Shown one piece after another: positions 24,362 through 35,757 of a DNA stretch of 38,840 bases (positions are counted from its first letter, which is position 1; every line of letters starts with the position of its first letter). This DNA is from Massilia sp. ST3 (GTDB taxonomy: Bacteria; Pseudomonadota; Gammaproteobacteria; Burkholderiales; Burkholderiaceae_D): contig NZ_JAGPWC010000046.1 of NCBI RefSeq assembly GCF_018119405.1, positions 1 to 38,840 of the forward strand. The letters run 5' to 3'. The notes under the pieces are model-generated. The model did no database searches. It was not told where the DNA came from and saw nothing but the letters and a program-made list of their open reading frames with translations. A program made the translations under genes and the position numbers.

Positions 24362-24820
24362 CTAGCCCTGGGCCGGCGGGCGCCCGGTCTTGAGCTGGGG
24401 CAGCGCGCCCAGCACGGTCTTGAGGGTGGCCAGGTCGAGCTGGCCCAGCAGGGCGACGCCGATACGCAGCAGCTCGCTCTTCTTGACGTCGATGCCGGCG
24501 CGCAGGCAGGCCTGCTTGACCTCGGCCAGCACGGCGTACTCCTGCTCGGGCATGGTAAAGCTGTCGCGCACCAGGACGGGGCGCGCTTCCACCACCGGGT
24601 CGCGCGGCGCCGCGGCCGGCGCCGCCGCCTTGCGTGCCGGCTTCCTGGCCGGCGGCGCGGCTACCGCTTTGGTGGCTTCCCTCGCGGCCGCCTTGACCGC
24701 GCCCTTGATCCCTCCCCTGCCTGCCGTGGCCTTGGCCGGGGATGTGGACTTGACCGCCCTGGCGGTCCTGACTGCCTTCGCCGTCTTCGCCGCCGGGCTG
24801 GCGGACGTCTTTCTCGGCAT
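24362..24820 (-). CDS. basic Ala/Lys/Pro-rich protein with ribbon-helix-helix-like C-terminus
   Basis: The 152-residue protein has two parts. Residues 1-75 or so are a low-complexity Ala/Lys/Arg/Pro tail (repeated KA, KAA and PARK) like histone-H1-type bacterial tails. Residues about 80-152 form a compact domain: VRDSFTMPEQEYAVLAEVKQACLRAGIDVKKSELLRIG and a short helical end. A beta-strand then two helices around VKKSELLRIGVALL fit a ribbon-helix-helix DNA-binding fold, by resemblance only. GGAG lies six bases before the ATG at 24820; an ATG at 24832 has no such site. It is probably nucleoid-associated. It stands alone. Confidence 0.72.
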   Translation of the reverse strand: MPRKTSASPAAKTAKAVRTARAVKSTSPAKATAGRGGIKGAVKAAAREATKAVAAPPARKPARKAAAPAAAPRDPVVEARPVLVRDSFTMPEQEYAVLAEVKQACLRAGIDVKKSELLRIGVALLGQLDLATLKTVLGALPQLKTGRPPAQG

Positions 24821-24888
24821 GTGCTGCTCCATCGTTCAAAAGGGCAAACAATATAAACGATTTGCCCGAAGAACGGTAGCGAGCGACG

Positions 24889-26021
24889 TCAAACGGACGC
24901 GGCTTCCTCGTCTTCGGCGTCGCGGTAGGCCTGGGCGATGCGCGCGAACTCGTCTTCCACGGCGAAGAATGCGTCCAGCACGTCCGGGTCGAAATGGGTG
25001 CCGCGTCCCTGGCGCATGACCTCCAGCGCCTGCGCGTGCGAGAAGGCCGGCTTGTACACCCGACGCGAGATCAGCGCGTCGTAGACGTCGGCCACCGCCA
25101 TCAGGCGCGCCGACACCGGAATGTCTTCGCCGCGCAGCTTCTCCGGGTAGCCCGTGCCGTCCCACTTCTCCTGGTGCGAATGGGCGATTTCGCGCGCGAA
25201 CATCAGGAAGCTGTTGCTGCCGCCGATATGCTCCTCGACCAGCATGATGGTGTCGCGCCCGTAGGCCGCGTGCAGCTTCATGATCTCGAATTCCTCGGCG
25301 TCGAGCTTGCCGGGCTTGAGCAGGATACGGTCGGGAATGGCCACCTTGCCGATGTCGTGCAGCGGCGCCGACTGGTACAGCAGCGCGATGTTCTCGTCGG
25401 TGAGCTTGTCGGCGAAGCGCGGATGGCCGCGCAGCTGCAGGGCCAGCACGCGCACATAGTTCTGCACGCGGCGGATGTGCTGGCTGCCGGCCTCGCTCTC
25501 GCGGGTTTCCGCCATCCAGGCCATGGCCATGATGATCGCCTCCTGCATCATCATCAGCTGGGCGGTGCGCTGCTGGACCATGCGTTCCAGCACCTGGTTC
25601 TGGTTTTCCAGCAGGCGGCGCGCGCTGCGCAGGGTCAGGTGGGTGGCCACGCGCGCGAACAGGATCGGCGGACTGATCGGCTTGCCCAGGTAATCCACCG
25701 CACCCACGGACAGGCCCATGGCCTCGTCCTCGACCTGGTTCTTGGCGGTCAGGAAGATCACCGGGATGTCGGCCGTGGCCGGGTTGGCCTTGAGCTGACG
25801 GCAGGTTTCGTAGCCATCCATCCCGGGCATCATCACGTCCAGCAGGATCAGGTCGAGTTCCAGCGAGCTGCCGGCGATCTGCAGCGCGGTGCTGCCATTG
25901 GTGGCGACCTTGGTGTGGTACTTGTCCTTCAGCAGGCGCGACAGCAGCATGATGTTGTCGGGCGTGTCGTCCACGATCAGGATGGTCGGCTTGTCCGCTG
26001 GCTTGTCTTTCTGGACGACGG

Positions 26022-26025
<4 letters not shown>
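24889..26025 (-). CDS. response regulator with HD-GYP phosphodiesterase domain
   Basis: The 378-residue protein has a REC domain (about 15-135) with ILIVDD, phospho-acceptor [14 protein letters not shown] and a conserved lysine in DYLGKP. A linker helix follows, then HD-GYP (about 180-360): [34 protein letters not shown], and [13 protein letters not shown] domains hydrolyse c-di-GMP. The usual HHE is HQE here, a common variant in response regulators as I recall. The ATG overlaps the stop of the hybrid kinase by four bases (ATGA), so the kinase is the likely phosphodonor. A longer frame to 26259 lies over the kinase gene and is rejected. Confidence 0.92.
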
Positions 26026-29015
<2,990 letters not shown>

Positions 29016-29079
29016 GATGTTCTGGCGCCAGTTCTCGACCAGCCGGCGCGGAACCAGGCGCAGGCCGTGCTTGCGGCGG

Positions 29080-29862
29080 CTAATACGCGCCTCCGCCGCC
29101 GGCCAGGGCTTGTTCGCGCTTGCGGTAGGCGGGGCTGGTGCGCGCCTGCTCGACCGCGTCCCACAGGCGCGCGGCCAGCTGCGGCTGGTTCGCCACGAAG
29201 GCGTGCGACAGCACCAGGTAGTAGGGTTTCTCGATCAGCGGCACCGGCAGCACCTCGAGGCGCGCGGCCAGCGGCCCGCGCATCAGGCGCTTGGCGTCGC
29301 CGCCGCCCAGGGCGGCCCCGGCCAGGCGGCCAGCGATCAGCTTCTGCGCCAGCTCGTCCGAGCGCTGGCTGCCCTCGTCCACCGGCACGTGCTGGGCGCG
29401 CAGGAAGTCGCCCACCGAATAGCCCAGCTGCACGCCGATCTTGCCGTCCAGGTGGGTGAAGCGCTTGCCGTCCCATTCCAAGCGGCTGCCGCGGCGCCGT
29501 ACCAGCACGTAGCGGTCCACGTGCATGCGCTTGGCGGGATCGGCGTTCGGGCCGCCCGGATAGGCCCCCAGGTCCATCCGTTCGCGGTTGAAGCTGACGG
29601 CGAAGGCCCCGCCGACCTGGTTCGACTTGAGCTGCTCCAGGCAGCGCTTCCACGGCATGCTCTGGAAGTCGAAGGTGACGCCGGTGCGCTTGGCCACTTC
29701 GGCCAGCAGCTCGAAGTTCAGTCCGCCGCCGTCCAGCGTGCGCCAGGGCGGGACTTCCTGGCGCTCGAAGCACAGGGTCACGCTGGCGCCAGGCGCGGCC
29801 TGGCCATGCGCCTGCATGCAGCAGGCGGCGAGGACGGGAAGGACGAGCAGCTGGAGGCGCAT
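29080..29862 (-). CDS. periplasmic substrate-binding protein (SBP_bac_3-like)
   Basis: The 260-residue exported protein has a signal peptide (about 1-20, [21 protein letters not shown]) and then a type II periplasmic-binding fold: [65 protein letters not shown] and [13 protein letters not shown]. Such proteins often feed signals to adjacent sensor kinases or act in amino-acid transport. No permease lies nearby, while the hybrid kinase starts at its end, so a sensing role is inferred. The start at 29862 follows the signal peptide; the longer frame to 29946 is not needed. Confidence 0.8.
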   Translation of the reverse strand: MRLQLLVLPVLAACCMQAHGQAAPGASVTLCFERQEVPPWRTLDGGGLNFELLAEVAKRTGVTFDFQSMPWKRCLEQLKSNQVGGAFAVSFNRERMDLGAYPGGPNADPAKRMHVDRYVLVRRRGSRLEWDGKRFTHLDGKIGVQLGYSVGDFLRAQHVPVDEGSQRSDELAQKLIAGRLAGAALGGGDAKRLMRGPLAARLEVLPVPLIEKPYYLVLSHAFVANQPQLAARLWDAVEQARTSPAYRKREQALAGGGGAY

Positions 29863-30071
29863 GCCGGGAAAAAATGGTTGAACGGACAAGTATTGAAGTA
29901 TGCCATTAGACATTGCCGAACAACAGCAAAATGAACCGGCAGTCACCTGGATGCGACAGACTAGCGCGCGGCGTCCATCCTGTCCCCTCTCTCCGGCACT
30001 GCGCGACCCTGTATGATGGAAGCATCCACCGGCTTTCCTGGCCGGAAGCTGTCAACGAAATCGGAGTATGT

Positions 30072-31049
30072 ATGGTAATTGTGACCCACGGTGGCAAGTT
30101 CCACGCGGACGACGCCTGGGCCGTCGCGGTATTGCTGATCCTGTTCCCCGAGGCCGAACTGGTACGCACGCGCGATCCGGCCACGATCGCGGCGGGCGAC
30201 TTCGCGGTCGACGTCGGCGGCATCTGGGACCCGGCCAGCGGCCGCTTCGACCACCACCAGAAGGGCTTCGAGGGCGCGCGCCAGAACGGCGTTCCTTACG
30301 CCAGCGCCGGCCTGGTGTGGCGCGACTACGGCGCGCGCTGCGTCGCCGCCCTGGCCCGGGTCCACGCCGGCCGCACCCTGGACGAGGACACGGCGCGCCA
30401 GATCGCCTACGCCATCGACGCCGATATCGTGCAGTACCTCGATTTGTCGGACGTGGGCGCGTCCAAGAACGCGCCCGGCGGCTACGGCTTGTCGGCCGTG
30501 ATCTCGGGCTACAACCCGAACTGGATGGACGAGCAGCGCCTGGGCTACGGCGCCGAGGCGGAAGCCTACCGCACCGGCCAGTTCCGGCGCGCCATGGCGG
30601 TCCTGACCGACATCATGATCAATGCGGTCAAGTACCGGGTCGGCGCCTTGCTGGCGGTCGAGCAGGTGCGCGGCGCCGAGGTGCTCGAAGGCGGCCGGGT
30701 GGTGTTCCTGAAGAACGGCGCCCTGCCCTGGTCGGCCGTGGTGCGCAAGGAAATGCCGAAGGTACTGTTCGTCATCAGCTACAACGTGGCCGAGGAGCGC
30801 CACATGATCCACACGGTTCCGGTCAGTCCCGAAAGTTTCGAGGCGCGCGCCGACCTGCCGGCCGCCTGGGCCGGCCTGCGCGATGCCGAACTCGCCGCCG
30901 TTACCGGGGTTGCGGACGCAGGCTTCTGCCATAACGGCCGCTTTATCGCATCGGCCAAATCCTACGATGGCATCCGCAGCATGGCGCACCTCGCGCTGGA
31001 AGAAGTCGACCGCCTGGCGAGCTCGATTCCTCACGCACATTCCGCATGA
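30072..31049 (+). CDS. MYG1-family protein
   Basis: The 325-residue protein matches the MYG1 family (UPF0160, related to DHH phosphoesterases): VTHGGKFHADDAWAVAVL at the N-terminus, GIWDPASGRFDHHQKGFEG with the metal-binding histidines, GLVWRDYG, and AIDADIVQYLD. MYG1 proteins in eukaryotes are 3'-5' RNA exonucleases of nucleus and mitochondria; the bacterial role is less clear. The ATG at 30072 has CGGAG upstream, and the conserved HGGKFHADD begins at residue 6, so it is preferred to 29913. A TATGAT at 30012-30017 is a possible -10. Monocistronic. Confidence 0.9.
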   Translation: MVIVTHGGKFHADDAWAVAVLLILFPEAELVRTRDPATIAAGDFAVDVGGIWDPASGRFDHHQKGFEGARQNGVPYASAGLVWRDYGARCVAALARVHAGRTLDEDTARQIAYAIDADIVQYLDLSDVGASKNAPGGYGLSAVISGYNPNWMDEQRLGYGAEAEAYRTGQFRRAMAVLTDIMINAVKYRVGALLAVEQVRGAEVLEGGRVVFLKNGALPWSAVVRKEMPKVLFVISYNVAEERHMIHTVPVSPESFEARADLPAAWAGLRDAELAAVTGVADAGFCHNGRFIASAKSYDGIRSMAHLALEEVDRLASSIPHAHSA

Positions 31050-31398
31050 GCCGGCGGTGCCTTGGCGCCAATGGATGGGTGGCTGGAACCAGGTGCACGA
31101 AATCGATGGACCGCATTCCATGATGGGGCTTCCACACATCCAGGATATCGGGCAAACATATCCCGCATTCCCGGAATACCGTCTACAAGGCTTGAGAAAA
31201 AAAAATAATCATGCCGCGATGCCTTGGCTGCGGCTTCATGCGGCGAGGGTTTATACGGCGTTTTATCCGGCTGCTGTATGCGGAATTGGCTAGCCAGCAG
31301 CCGGCGATTCGAAACAGGTATTCCCGTGTATATACCGTGCCCATCGATCGAGCCGTTATTGCCTCATGCGTAAACTTTTTTTCTCTCGTCTTAGTTCA
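31050..31398 (+). other. lower-GC intergenic region, no gene
   Basis: The 349-bp stretch is clearly richer in A and T than its surroundings, with runs of A at 31197-31205 and of T at 31376-31382. No credible gene, hairpin terminator or promoter could be supported. It begins the stretch of foreign-looking composition that includes the thioesterase pseudogene. Confidence 0.6.
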
Positions 31399-32139
31399 TG
31401 AATTTTCCCAACCGCTGACTGATCCGGCAAACACCTTCGACAGCCCGGATGCGGCTTTATTGTTTTGCCTATGCCGGAGGAAACGCTAGTTTTTTTGCGC
31501 CATGGCGAGAAATCCTGGCGCCGGAAATCGAGGTATGCGCGATCCGGCTTCCCGGCCGCGGAGCGCGGATGACCGAACCGCTGATCTCCTGCTTCGATGA
31601 CCTGGTCGCGCAGCTGGCAACGATCATATCGAACGAGAATGCCGAGAAATTCGCCTTCTTCGGGCACAGCTTGGGTGCCTTGCTGAGTTTCGAGGTCGCG
31701 CGAAAAATGAAACAGAACGCATCCCGTGGTCCCCTGCATCTATTTTCTTCAGGTTGCAGCGCTCCGCAGCGCAGAGCGAGCCTGCCACCTTTCGATAAAC
31801 TATCGGATGACGAACTTCTTGAAACCTTAAGGTCGTACAAAGGGGACGCCGGAGGAGCTGCTCGCCAATCGGGAGTTAATGGATATGCTGTTCCCGATGA
31901 TACGTTCGGACTTCAGCCTGGCCAGCGGCTATGAATATCATAAACAAGCTCTTCTGTCGGTCCCGCTGACTGTCCTGGCGGGCCGGCAGGACTACACGGA
32001 TATCGAAGAAGTCGAGTTTTGGGCGAAAGAAACCACCGGCGAGGTCGACATTCACTACTTCGACGGCGGGCACTTTTTTGTCAACGATTACCGTTCCGAG
32101 GTCCTCGACCGTATCAAGAAGACGTTGATCGCATATTAA
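31399..32139 (+). pseudogene. type II thioesterase (GrsT/TesA-like), broken
   Basis: Type II thioesterases remove mis-loaded acyl groups from NRPS/PKS carrier proteins. Family features remain: CFAYAGGNASFFAPWREIL, IRLPGRGARMTEPL, the nucleophile motif GHSLGALLSFEV, and GGHFFVND with the catalytic histidine. Two lesions are visible. At 31416-31418 a TGA sits where the family has a conserved tryptophan codon, after MNFPNR. At 31842-31845 a run of four G shifts the frame; removing one G restores KGTPEELLANREL. The lower GC suggests foreign origin, and no NRPS or PKS gene is in the window. The frameshift alone could be a homopolymer error, but not both lesions. Confidence 0.85.
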
Positions 32140-32256
32140 GAGCGCCTGACAAACCCTTCAGGGCAAGGGATGCGGCCCTCCGACGCGCAGTCGAAGACAG
32201 TACGACTGTACGGCGAGACGACGCAACGCAGCCATGGAGGTTTTGCGAGGCGCTCT
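32139..32256. mobile_element. 118-bp MITE-like element with 21-bp imperfect inverted ends
   Basis: The ends are AGAGCGCCT... and ...AGGCGCTCT, perfect over nine bases and matching 17 of 21 when extended. The interior contains a CAGTCG...CGACTG palindrome and no open frame of note. It sits at the stop codon of the thioesterase pseudogene. Flanks read TTA and AAA, so a short target duplication is unproven. It could also be a structured RNA or terminator. Confidence 0.5.
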
Positions 32257-32362
32257 AAATCGAGGGCTGCCCGACAATGCGGCCTGCCGGGCAAGGCGGC
32301 ATGTGGATTACGTCGCCTTCGCGGCAGAGATGCGCGGCGTCGTGGCAATCTGGCACGGTGAG

Positions 32363-33292
32363 CTAGGCGCATACCTGCGCCCGCGCGTGCAGGTCCCACA
32401 GCGCGCCCACGCGCAGGCCCGCGTGCACCGGCGTCACCTCGTCGATCCCGAATTCGTCCATCAACGCGATCAAGAGCGCCAGCCCGCCCGGCAGGTGCGG
32501 GGCGCGCGCCGCCGGCTCCCAGCGCAGGCGCACACGCGCCAGGTGGCCGGCCTCCACCACCATCCGCCGCAGGCGCGCCAGGCAGTCGCGGTTCAGGCGC
32601 TCTTCTCCGCCGGCGCGGGCGATTTCGGCCAGGGCGCGCACGGTGCCGCAGGCGCCATAAGCCCGCCGGCTGGGCCGTGGCGCCAGACCGGATTGCGCAA
32701 ACCGGCTGCGCCCCGAACGCACCGCCGCCTCGAATCCAGCCTCGTCGATGCGACCGTCGCTGAAGAAAGTGAGACTTTGCCGCACCGCCCCCACGGCGAA
32801 TGACTCGACGCGTTCGATGCGCTCGCCGCGCCCCAGTACCAGCTCGGTCGACCCGCTGCCGATGTCGATCACCAGGCGTGGCTCCTCGCCGGCCGCGCCC
32901 AGGGTACTGGCCACACCCAGGTAGACCAGGCGGCCCCCTTCTCCACCGTCGATCAGCTCGATCGGCCAGCCAAGCGCCTGCTCGGCGGCCGGCAGGAACA
33001 CGGCCGCGTTGCGCGCCAGCCTGAGGGCGGACGTCGCCACGACCCGCACCGCCTCCGGACGCCAGGCGTCGAGGACGCACCGGAATGCGCGCAGGCAGGC
33101 CAGCGCGCGCCGCATGGCCGCCACACAGAGGAAGCCGTCTTCGTCCAGGGTCGCGGCCAGGCGCACCGGCTCGGCCATCGTGGCGCTCAGGCGCAGCGCG
33201 CCGTCCTCGACCCGGCCGACGTGCAGGCGGAAGCTGTCCGAACCGAGTTCGACAGCGGCGTACAAAGGGGATTCAGGCAGGAAGGAGCTCAT
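32363..33292 (-). CDS. Ppx/GppA-family phosphatase-like protein, divergent
   Basis: The 309-residue product is a short form of exopolyphosphatase/guanosine pentaphosphate phosphatase. AAVELGSDSFRLHVGR replaces the usual IDLGSNS, GGEGGRLVYLGVAS aligns with the catalytic-glutamate EEA segment, and DIGSGSTELVLG replaces DIGGGSTEL. The C-terminal HD-like part of long Ppx enzymes is absent. Substitutions at the first and second phosphate loops leave activity in doubt. Substrate could be polyphosphate or pppGpp. It stands beside, but on the same strand as, the degenerate-GGDEF gene with a 48-nt gap, so co-transcription is possible. The region 32257-32362 before it holds nothing I recognise. Confidence 0.8.
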   Translation of the reverse strand: MSSFLPESPLYAAVELGSDSFRLHVGRVEDGALRLSATMAEPVRLAATLDEDGFLCVAAMRRALACLRAFRCVLDAWRPEAVRVVATSALRLARNAAVFLPAAEQALGWPIELIDGGEGGRLVYLGVASTLGAAGEEPRLVIDIGSGSTELVLGRGERIERVESFAVGAVRQSLTFFSDGRIDEAGFEAAVRSGRSRFAQSGLAPRPSRRAYGACGTVRALAEIARAGGEERLNRDCLARLRRMVVEAGHLARVRLRWEPAARAPHLPGGLALLIALMDEFGIDEVTPVHAGLRVGALWDLHARAQVCA

Positions 33293-33340
33293 GCGGCGGC
33301 AGGATACGCCGCCCGTGTGACAAGGGCATGACGCCCGCGT

Positions 33341-34513
33341 TCAGACTTCGGCGACGGCCGCCACGGCCTGGGACACGCGGTTGCGCCCGCCCTGCTTGGC
33401 CGCCACCAGGGCCTCGTCGGCGCGCTGGAACAGGGTCACGGTGCTGTCTTCCGGGCGGATGATGGTGACGCCGAAGCTGGCGGTCATCTTGATCAGCGCC
33501 CGCTCGCTCTTGACCGGGGTGGTTTCGATGGCGGCGCGGATGCGTTCCGCCACCAGGGTGGCTTCGTCCAGGTTGGTGCGCGGCAGCAGGATCGCGAACT
33601 CGACGCCGACCAGGCGCCCCAGCATGTCGCTGTCGCGCAGCTGGCGCTTGCACAGTTCCACCACATGGCGCAGCACGGCGTCGCCGGCCGGGTGGCCGTA
33701 ACCGTCGTTGACCCGCTTGAACTGGTCGAGGTCGAGCACCACCAGGGCGGTCGGCAGGCCGGGGCGGCGCGCCAGGGCCATCCAGGGGCCGAGCGCATTG
33801 AAGAAGCCGCGCCGGTTCGGCACGTCGGTGAGCGGGTCCACCACTTCCAGGCGCGCCAGCTCGCGCTGCGAGCGTTCGCGCGCCAGCAGCAGCATGCCGA
33901 AGCAGTTGGCCAGCATCATGAGGTAGAGCGCGCCGCTGGAGAGCTGGCCCAGCATCTCGTTCGTGAGCCAGCCCCAGCCCCCTTCGAGCAGCAGCACGAA
34001 CAGGCCGCGCGCGGCCACGACCAGGGCCAGCACCGCCGTCACCAGCGCCAGGAAGCGCTGCAGCAAGCTGCTGTCCTTCCAGCGGCTGCCGAGCGCCACC
34101 GCGCCCGACAAATAGAATGCGCCCAGGAGCAGCGCGGCGGCCACGCCGCGCAGGCCTTCCTCGTCGATCAGGTAGCAGATGAAGAAAACCAGGATTGCCA
34201 TCCCGCCCAGCACCAGGGTCGGACGGCGCCAGCCCTCGCGTCCGGCCGCTTCCCAGGATGCGCCGGCCTCGATCGCCACGCCGGCCAGCAGCAGCGCGTA
34301 GCCGCCCGGGACCGCGATCGCCGGCGGCACCACGCTGGTGGCGCCCAGGGCCAGCAACAGCCAGGCCCCGCCCTGGATCTGCTTGGACAGGCTCCAGGCG
34401 GACAAGGCCTGGGAGCGCACCGGGCCGTGGTCGAAGAAAGTCAGCAGCGCGACCAGGGCCAGGTTGCCCAGGGCCAGGACCAGTACCATGGTGGAGGCGT
34501 CCAGCGGCATCAT
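33341..34513 (-). CDS. membrane GGDEF-domain protein with degenerate active site
   Basis: The 390-residue protein has about seven membrane helices in residues 1-210, then a GGDEF domain (about 220-380) starting DPLTDVPNRRGFFNAL. The active-site motif reads VGVEF at 302-306 in place of GGDEF, losing the first glycine and the acidic metal-binding residue. The inhibitory-site RxxD (RDSD, 293-296) is intact. Cyclase activity is therefore unlikely, and c-di-GMP binding through the I-site is possible. The start at 34513 lies one base after the stop of a small hypothetical gene, so the two are coupled. Confidence 0.88.
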   Translation of the reverse strand: MMPLDASTMVLVLALGNLALVALLTFFDHGPVRSQALSAWSLSKQIQGGAWLLLALGATSVVPPAIAVPGGYALLLAGVAIEAGASWEAAGREGWRRPTLVLGGMAILVFFICYLIDEEGLRGVAAALLLGAFYLSGAVALGSRWKDSSLLQRFLALVTAVLALVVAARGLFVLLLEGGWGWLTNEMLGQLSSGALYLMMLANCFGMLLLARERSQRELARLEVVDPLTDVPNRRGFFNALGPWMALARRPGLPTALVVLDLDQFKRVNDGYGHPAGDAVLRHVVELCKRQLRDSDMLGRLVGVEFAILLPRTNLDEATLVAERIRAAIETTPVKSERALIKMTASFGVTIIRPEDSTVTLFQRADEALVAAKQGGRNRVSQAVAAVAEV

Positions 34514-34514
34514 G

Positions 34515-34790
34515 TCAGTACTCGTGTTCGACGTGGGTGGTGCCGTCGCCGACCTTGCTGGCCCAGGCGCGGGAGAAGTAGTCCTGCTCGTCGCCGCTGG
34601 GGGCTTCGTGCCAGAACACGATCAGGGTGCCCTTGTGGTCGTGCAGCTGGGTCAGCTTTTCGACGAAGCGGGCGTTGCCGGCGGCGTCGGCCAGGGCCAT
34701 CGCATACCCATACACGCGCTGCAGCCGCTCGATCCGGTCCGGCTCGGTGTGGCTGTTGGTGGCGGTGATCGTGGGATGGTCCAGGAACAT
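34515..34790 (-). CDS. small hypothetical protein, conserved appearance
   Basis: The 91-residue protein begins MFLDHPTITATNSHTEPDRIERL and has KLTQLHDHKGTLIVFWHEAP in the middle. There is no signal peptide, membrane helix or recognised domain. Codon use fits its neighbours and its stop is one base from the start of the degenerate-GGDEF gene, which supports a real, co-translated gene. The start at 34790 is preferred; a longer frame runs to 34871 without support. The function is unknown; a role linked to the c-di-GMP gene is inference from position. Confidence 0.65.
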   Translation of the reverse strand: MFLDHPTITATNSHTEPDRIERLQRVYGYAMALADAAGNARFVEKLTQLHDHKGTLIVFWHEAPSGDEQDYFSRAWASKVGDGTTHVEHEY

Positions 34791-34878
34791 AGGGTCTTTT
34801 CGAATGGCGCGTGGCGGCCAGCTTATCAGAAAGCGATGCCCTGCAACAAGCCGCGCCAGGAGCCTGTCCATTCACGGT

Positions 34879-34884
34879 TATACT
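34879..34884 (+). promoter_or_regulatory. candidate -10 box, leaderless spacing
   Basis: TATACT (five of six) lies 6 nt before the ATG at 34891, with no ribosome binding site between. A matching -35 is not visible. Confidence 0.35.
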
Positions 34885-34890
34885 CAGATC

Positions 34891-35697
34891 ATGTCCGCTT
34901 CCGCCGACCACCCCGGGCAGGATCAGCCCTCCCCGCCCTTGGTGCGCACCGAGGGCGACCGCCGCACCCTGGAGTTCACGCCCGGCGACATCCAGAGCGA
35001 GATGCGGCTCTCGCGCCCCGACGACCTGGTGCTGGCCTATGCACGCGCCATGATGTGCTTCGCCCTGTTCGTGCCCGATCCGCGCCATATCGTGATGGTC
35101 GGCCTGGGCGGTGGCTCGCTGGCCAAGTATTGCTACCGCCGCTTCCCGCGCGCCCGCATCACGGTGCTCGAGCTGCGCGCCGACGTGATCGCCCTGCGCA
35201 CGCAATTCCACGTGCCGCCGGACGATGCGCGCCTGCGCGTGCTGCACTGCGAAGCGAGCGCCTGGCTGGCGGCCAATCCCGGCCTGGCCGACGTGCTGCT
35301 GGTGGACGGCTTCGACGCCGCCGGCCTGCCGCCGGCGCTGTCGAGCGCGCGCTTCTATGCCGATTGCCGGCGCTGCCTGCGCCCGGGCGGCGTACTCGTT
35401 GCCAATATCTTCACTTACGATCCTGACTATGTCGCTGCGCTGCAACGGCTGCGCACGGCCTTCGGCGGCAAGCTGGCCTGGTTCCGCGGCATCGCCGGCA
35501 ACAACCGGATCCTGTTCGCGGTGCGCCCGCAGCTCCGCCACGCCACGCCTGGACGGGCCGAGCGCCTGCTCGCACGGCTGGCGCGGCCAGAGGGGTTCGG
35601 CTGGTCCTGGCCCAACCGCCTGCTGGCGCACGCGGTGCTTGCCTGGTTGTCATGGCGCCCTGTCCGCGGGAGGCCACATGGTGTCTGGACGAATTGA
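34891..35697 (+). CDS. spermidine-synthase-like / SAM-dependent transferase
   Basis: The 268-residue Rossmann-fold protein resembles the catalytic part of polyamine synthases. VMVGLGGGSLAKYCYRRFPRARITVLELRADVI is the nucleotide-binding strand-loop with an acidic residue, HCEASAWLAANPGLADVLLVDGFDAAGLPPAL gives the Asp-containing loop, and FYADCRRCLRPGGVLVANIF is the conserved end. No membrane domain is attached, unlike the fused forms. The key residues for aminopropyl transfer cannot be verified by eye, so it may be another SAM-dependent transferase. The ATG at 34891 has a -10 box just upstream and is preferred over the long upstream extension, which lies on the divergent gene. Confidence 0.8.
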   Translation: MSASADHPGQDQPSPPLVRTEGDRRTLEFTPGDIQSEMRLSRPDDLVLAYARAMMCFALFVPDPRHIVMVGLGGGSLAKYCYRRFPRARITVLELRADVIALRTQFHVPPDDARLRVLHCEASAWLAANPGLADVLLVDGFDAAGLPPALSSARFYADCRRCLRPGGVLVANIFTYDPDYVAALQRLRTAFGGKLAWFRGIAGNNRILFAVRPQLRHATPGRAERLLARLARPEGFGWSWPNRLLAHAVLAWLSWRPVRGRPHGVWTN

Positions 35698-35757
35698 CCA
35701 GCACGGCACAATTCGTTTGCGAAACCACCCGCTTTTGTGACAAACTGGCGCGCACTA

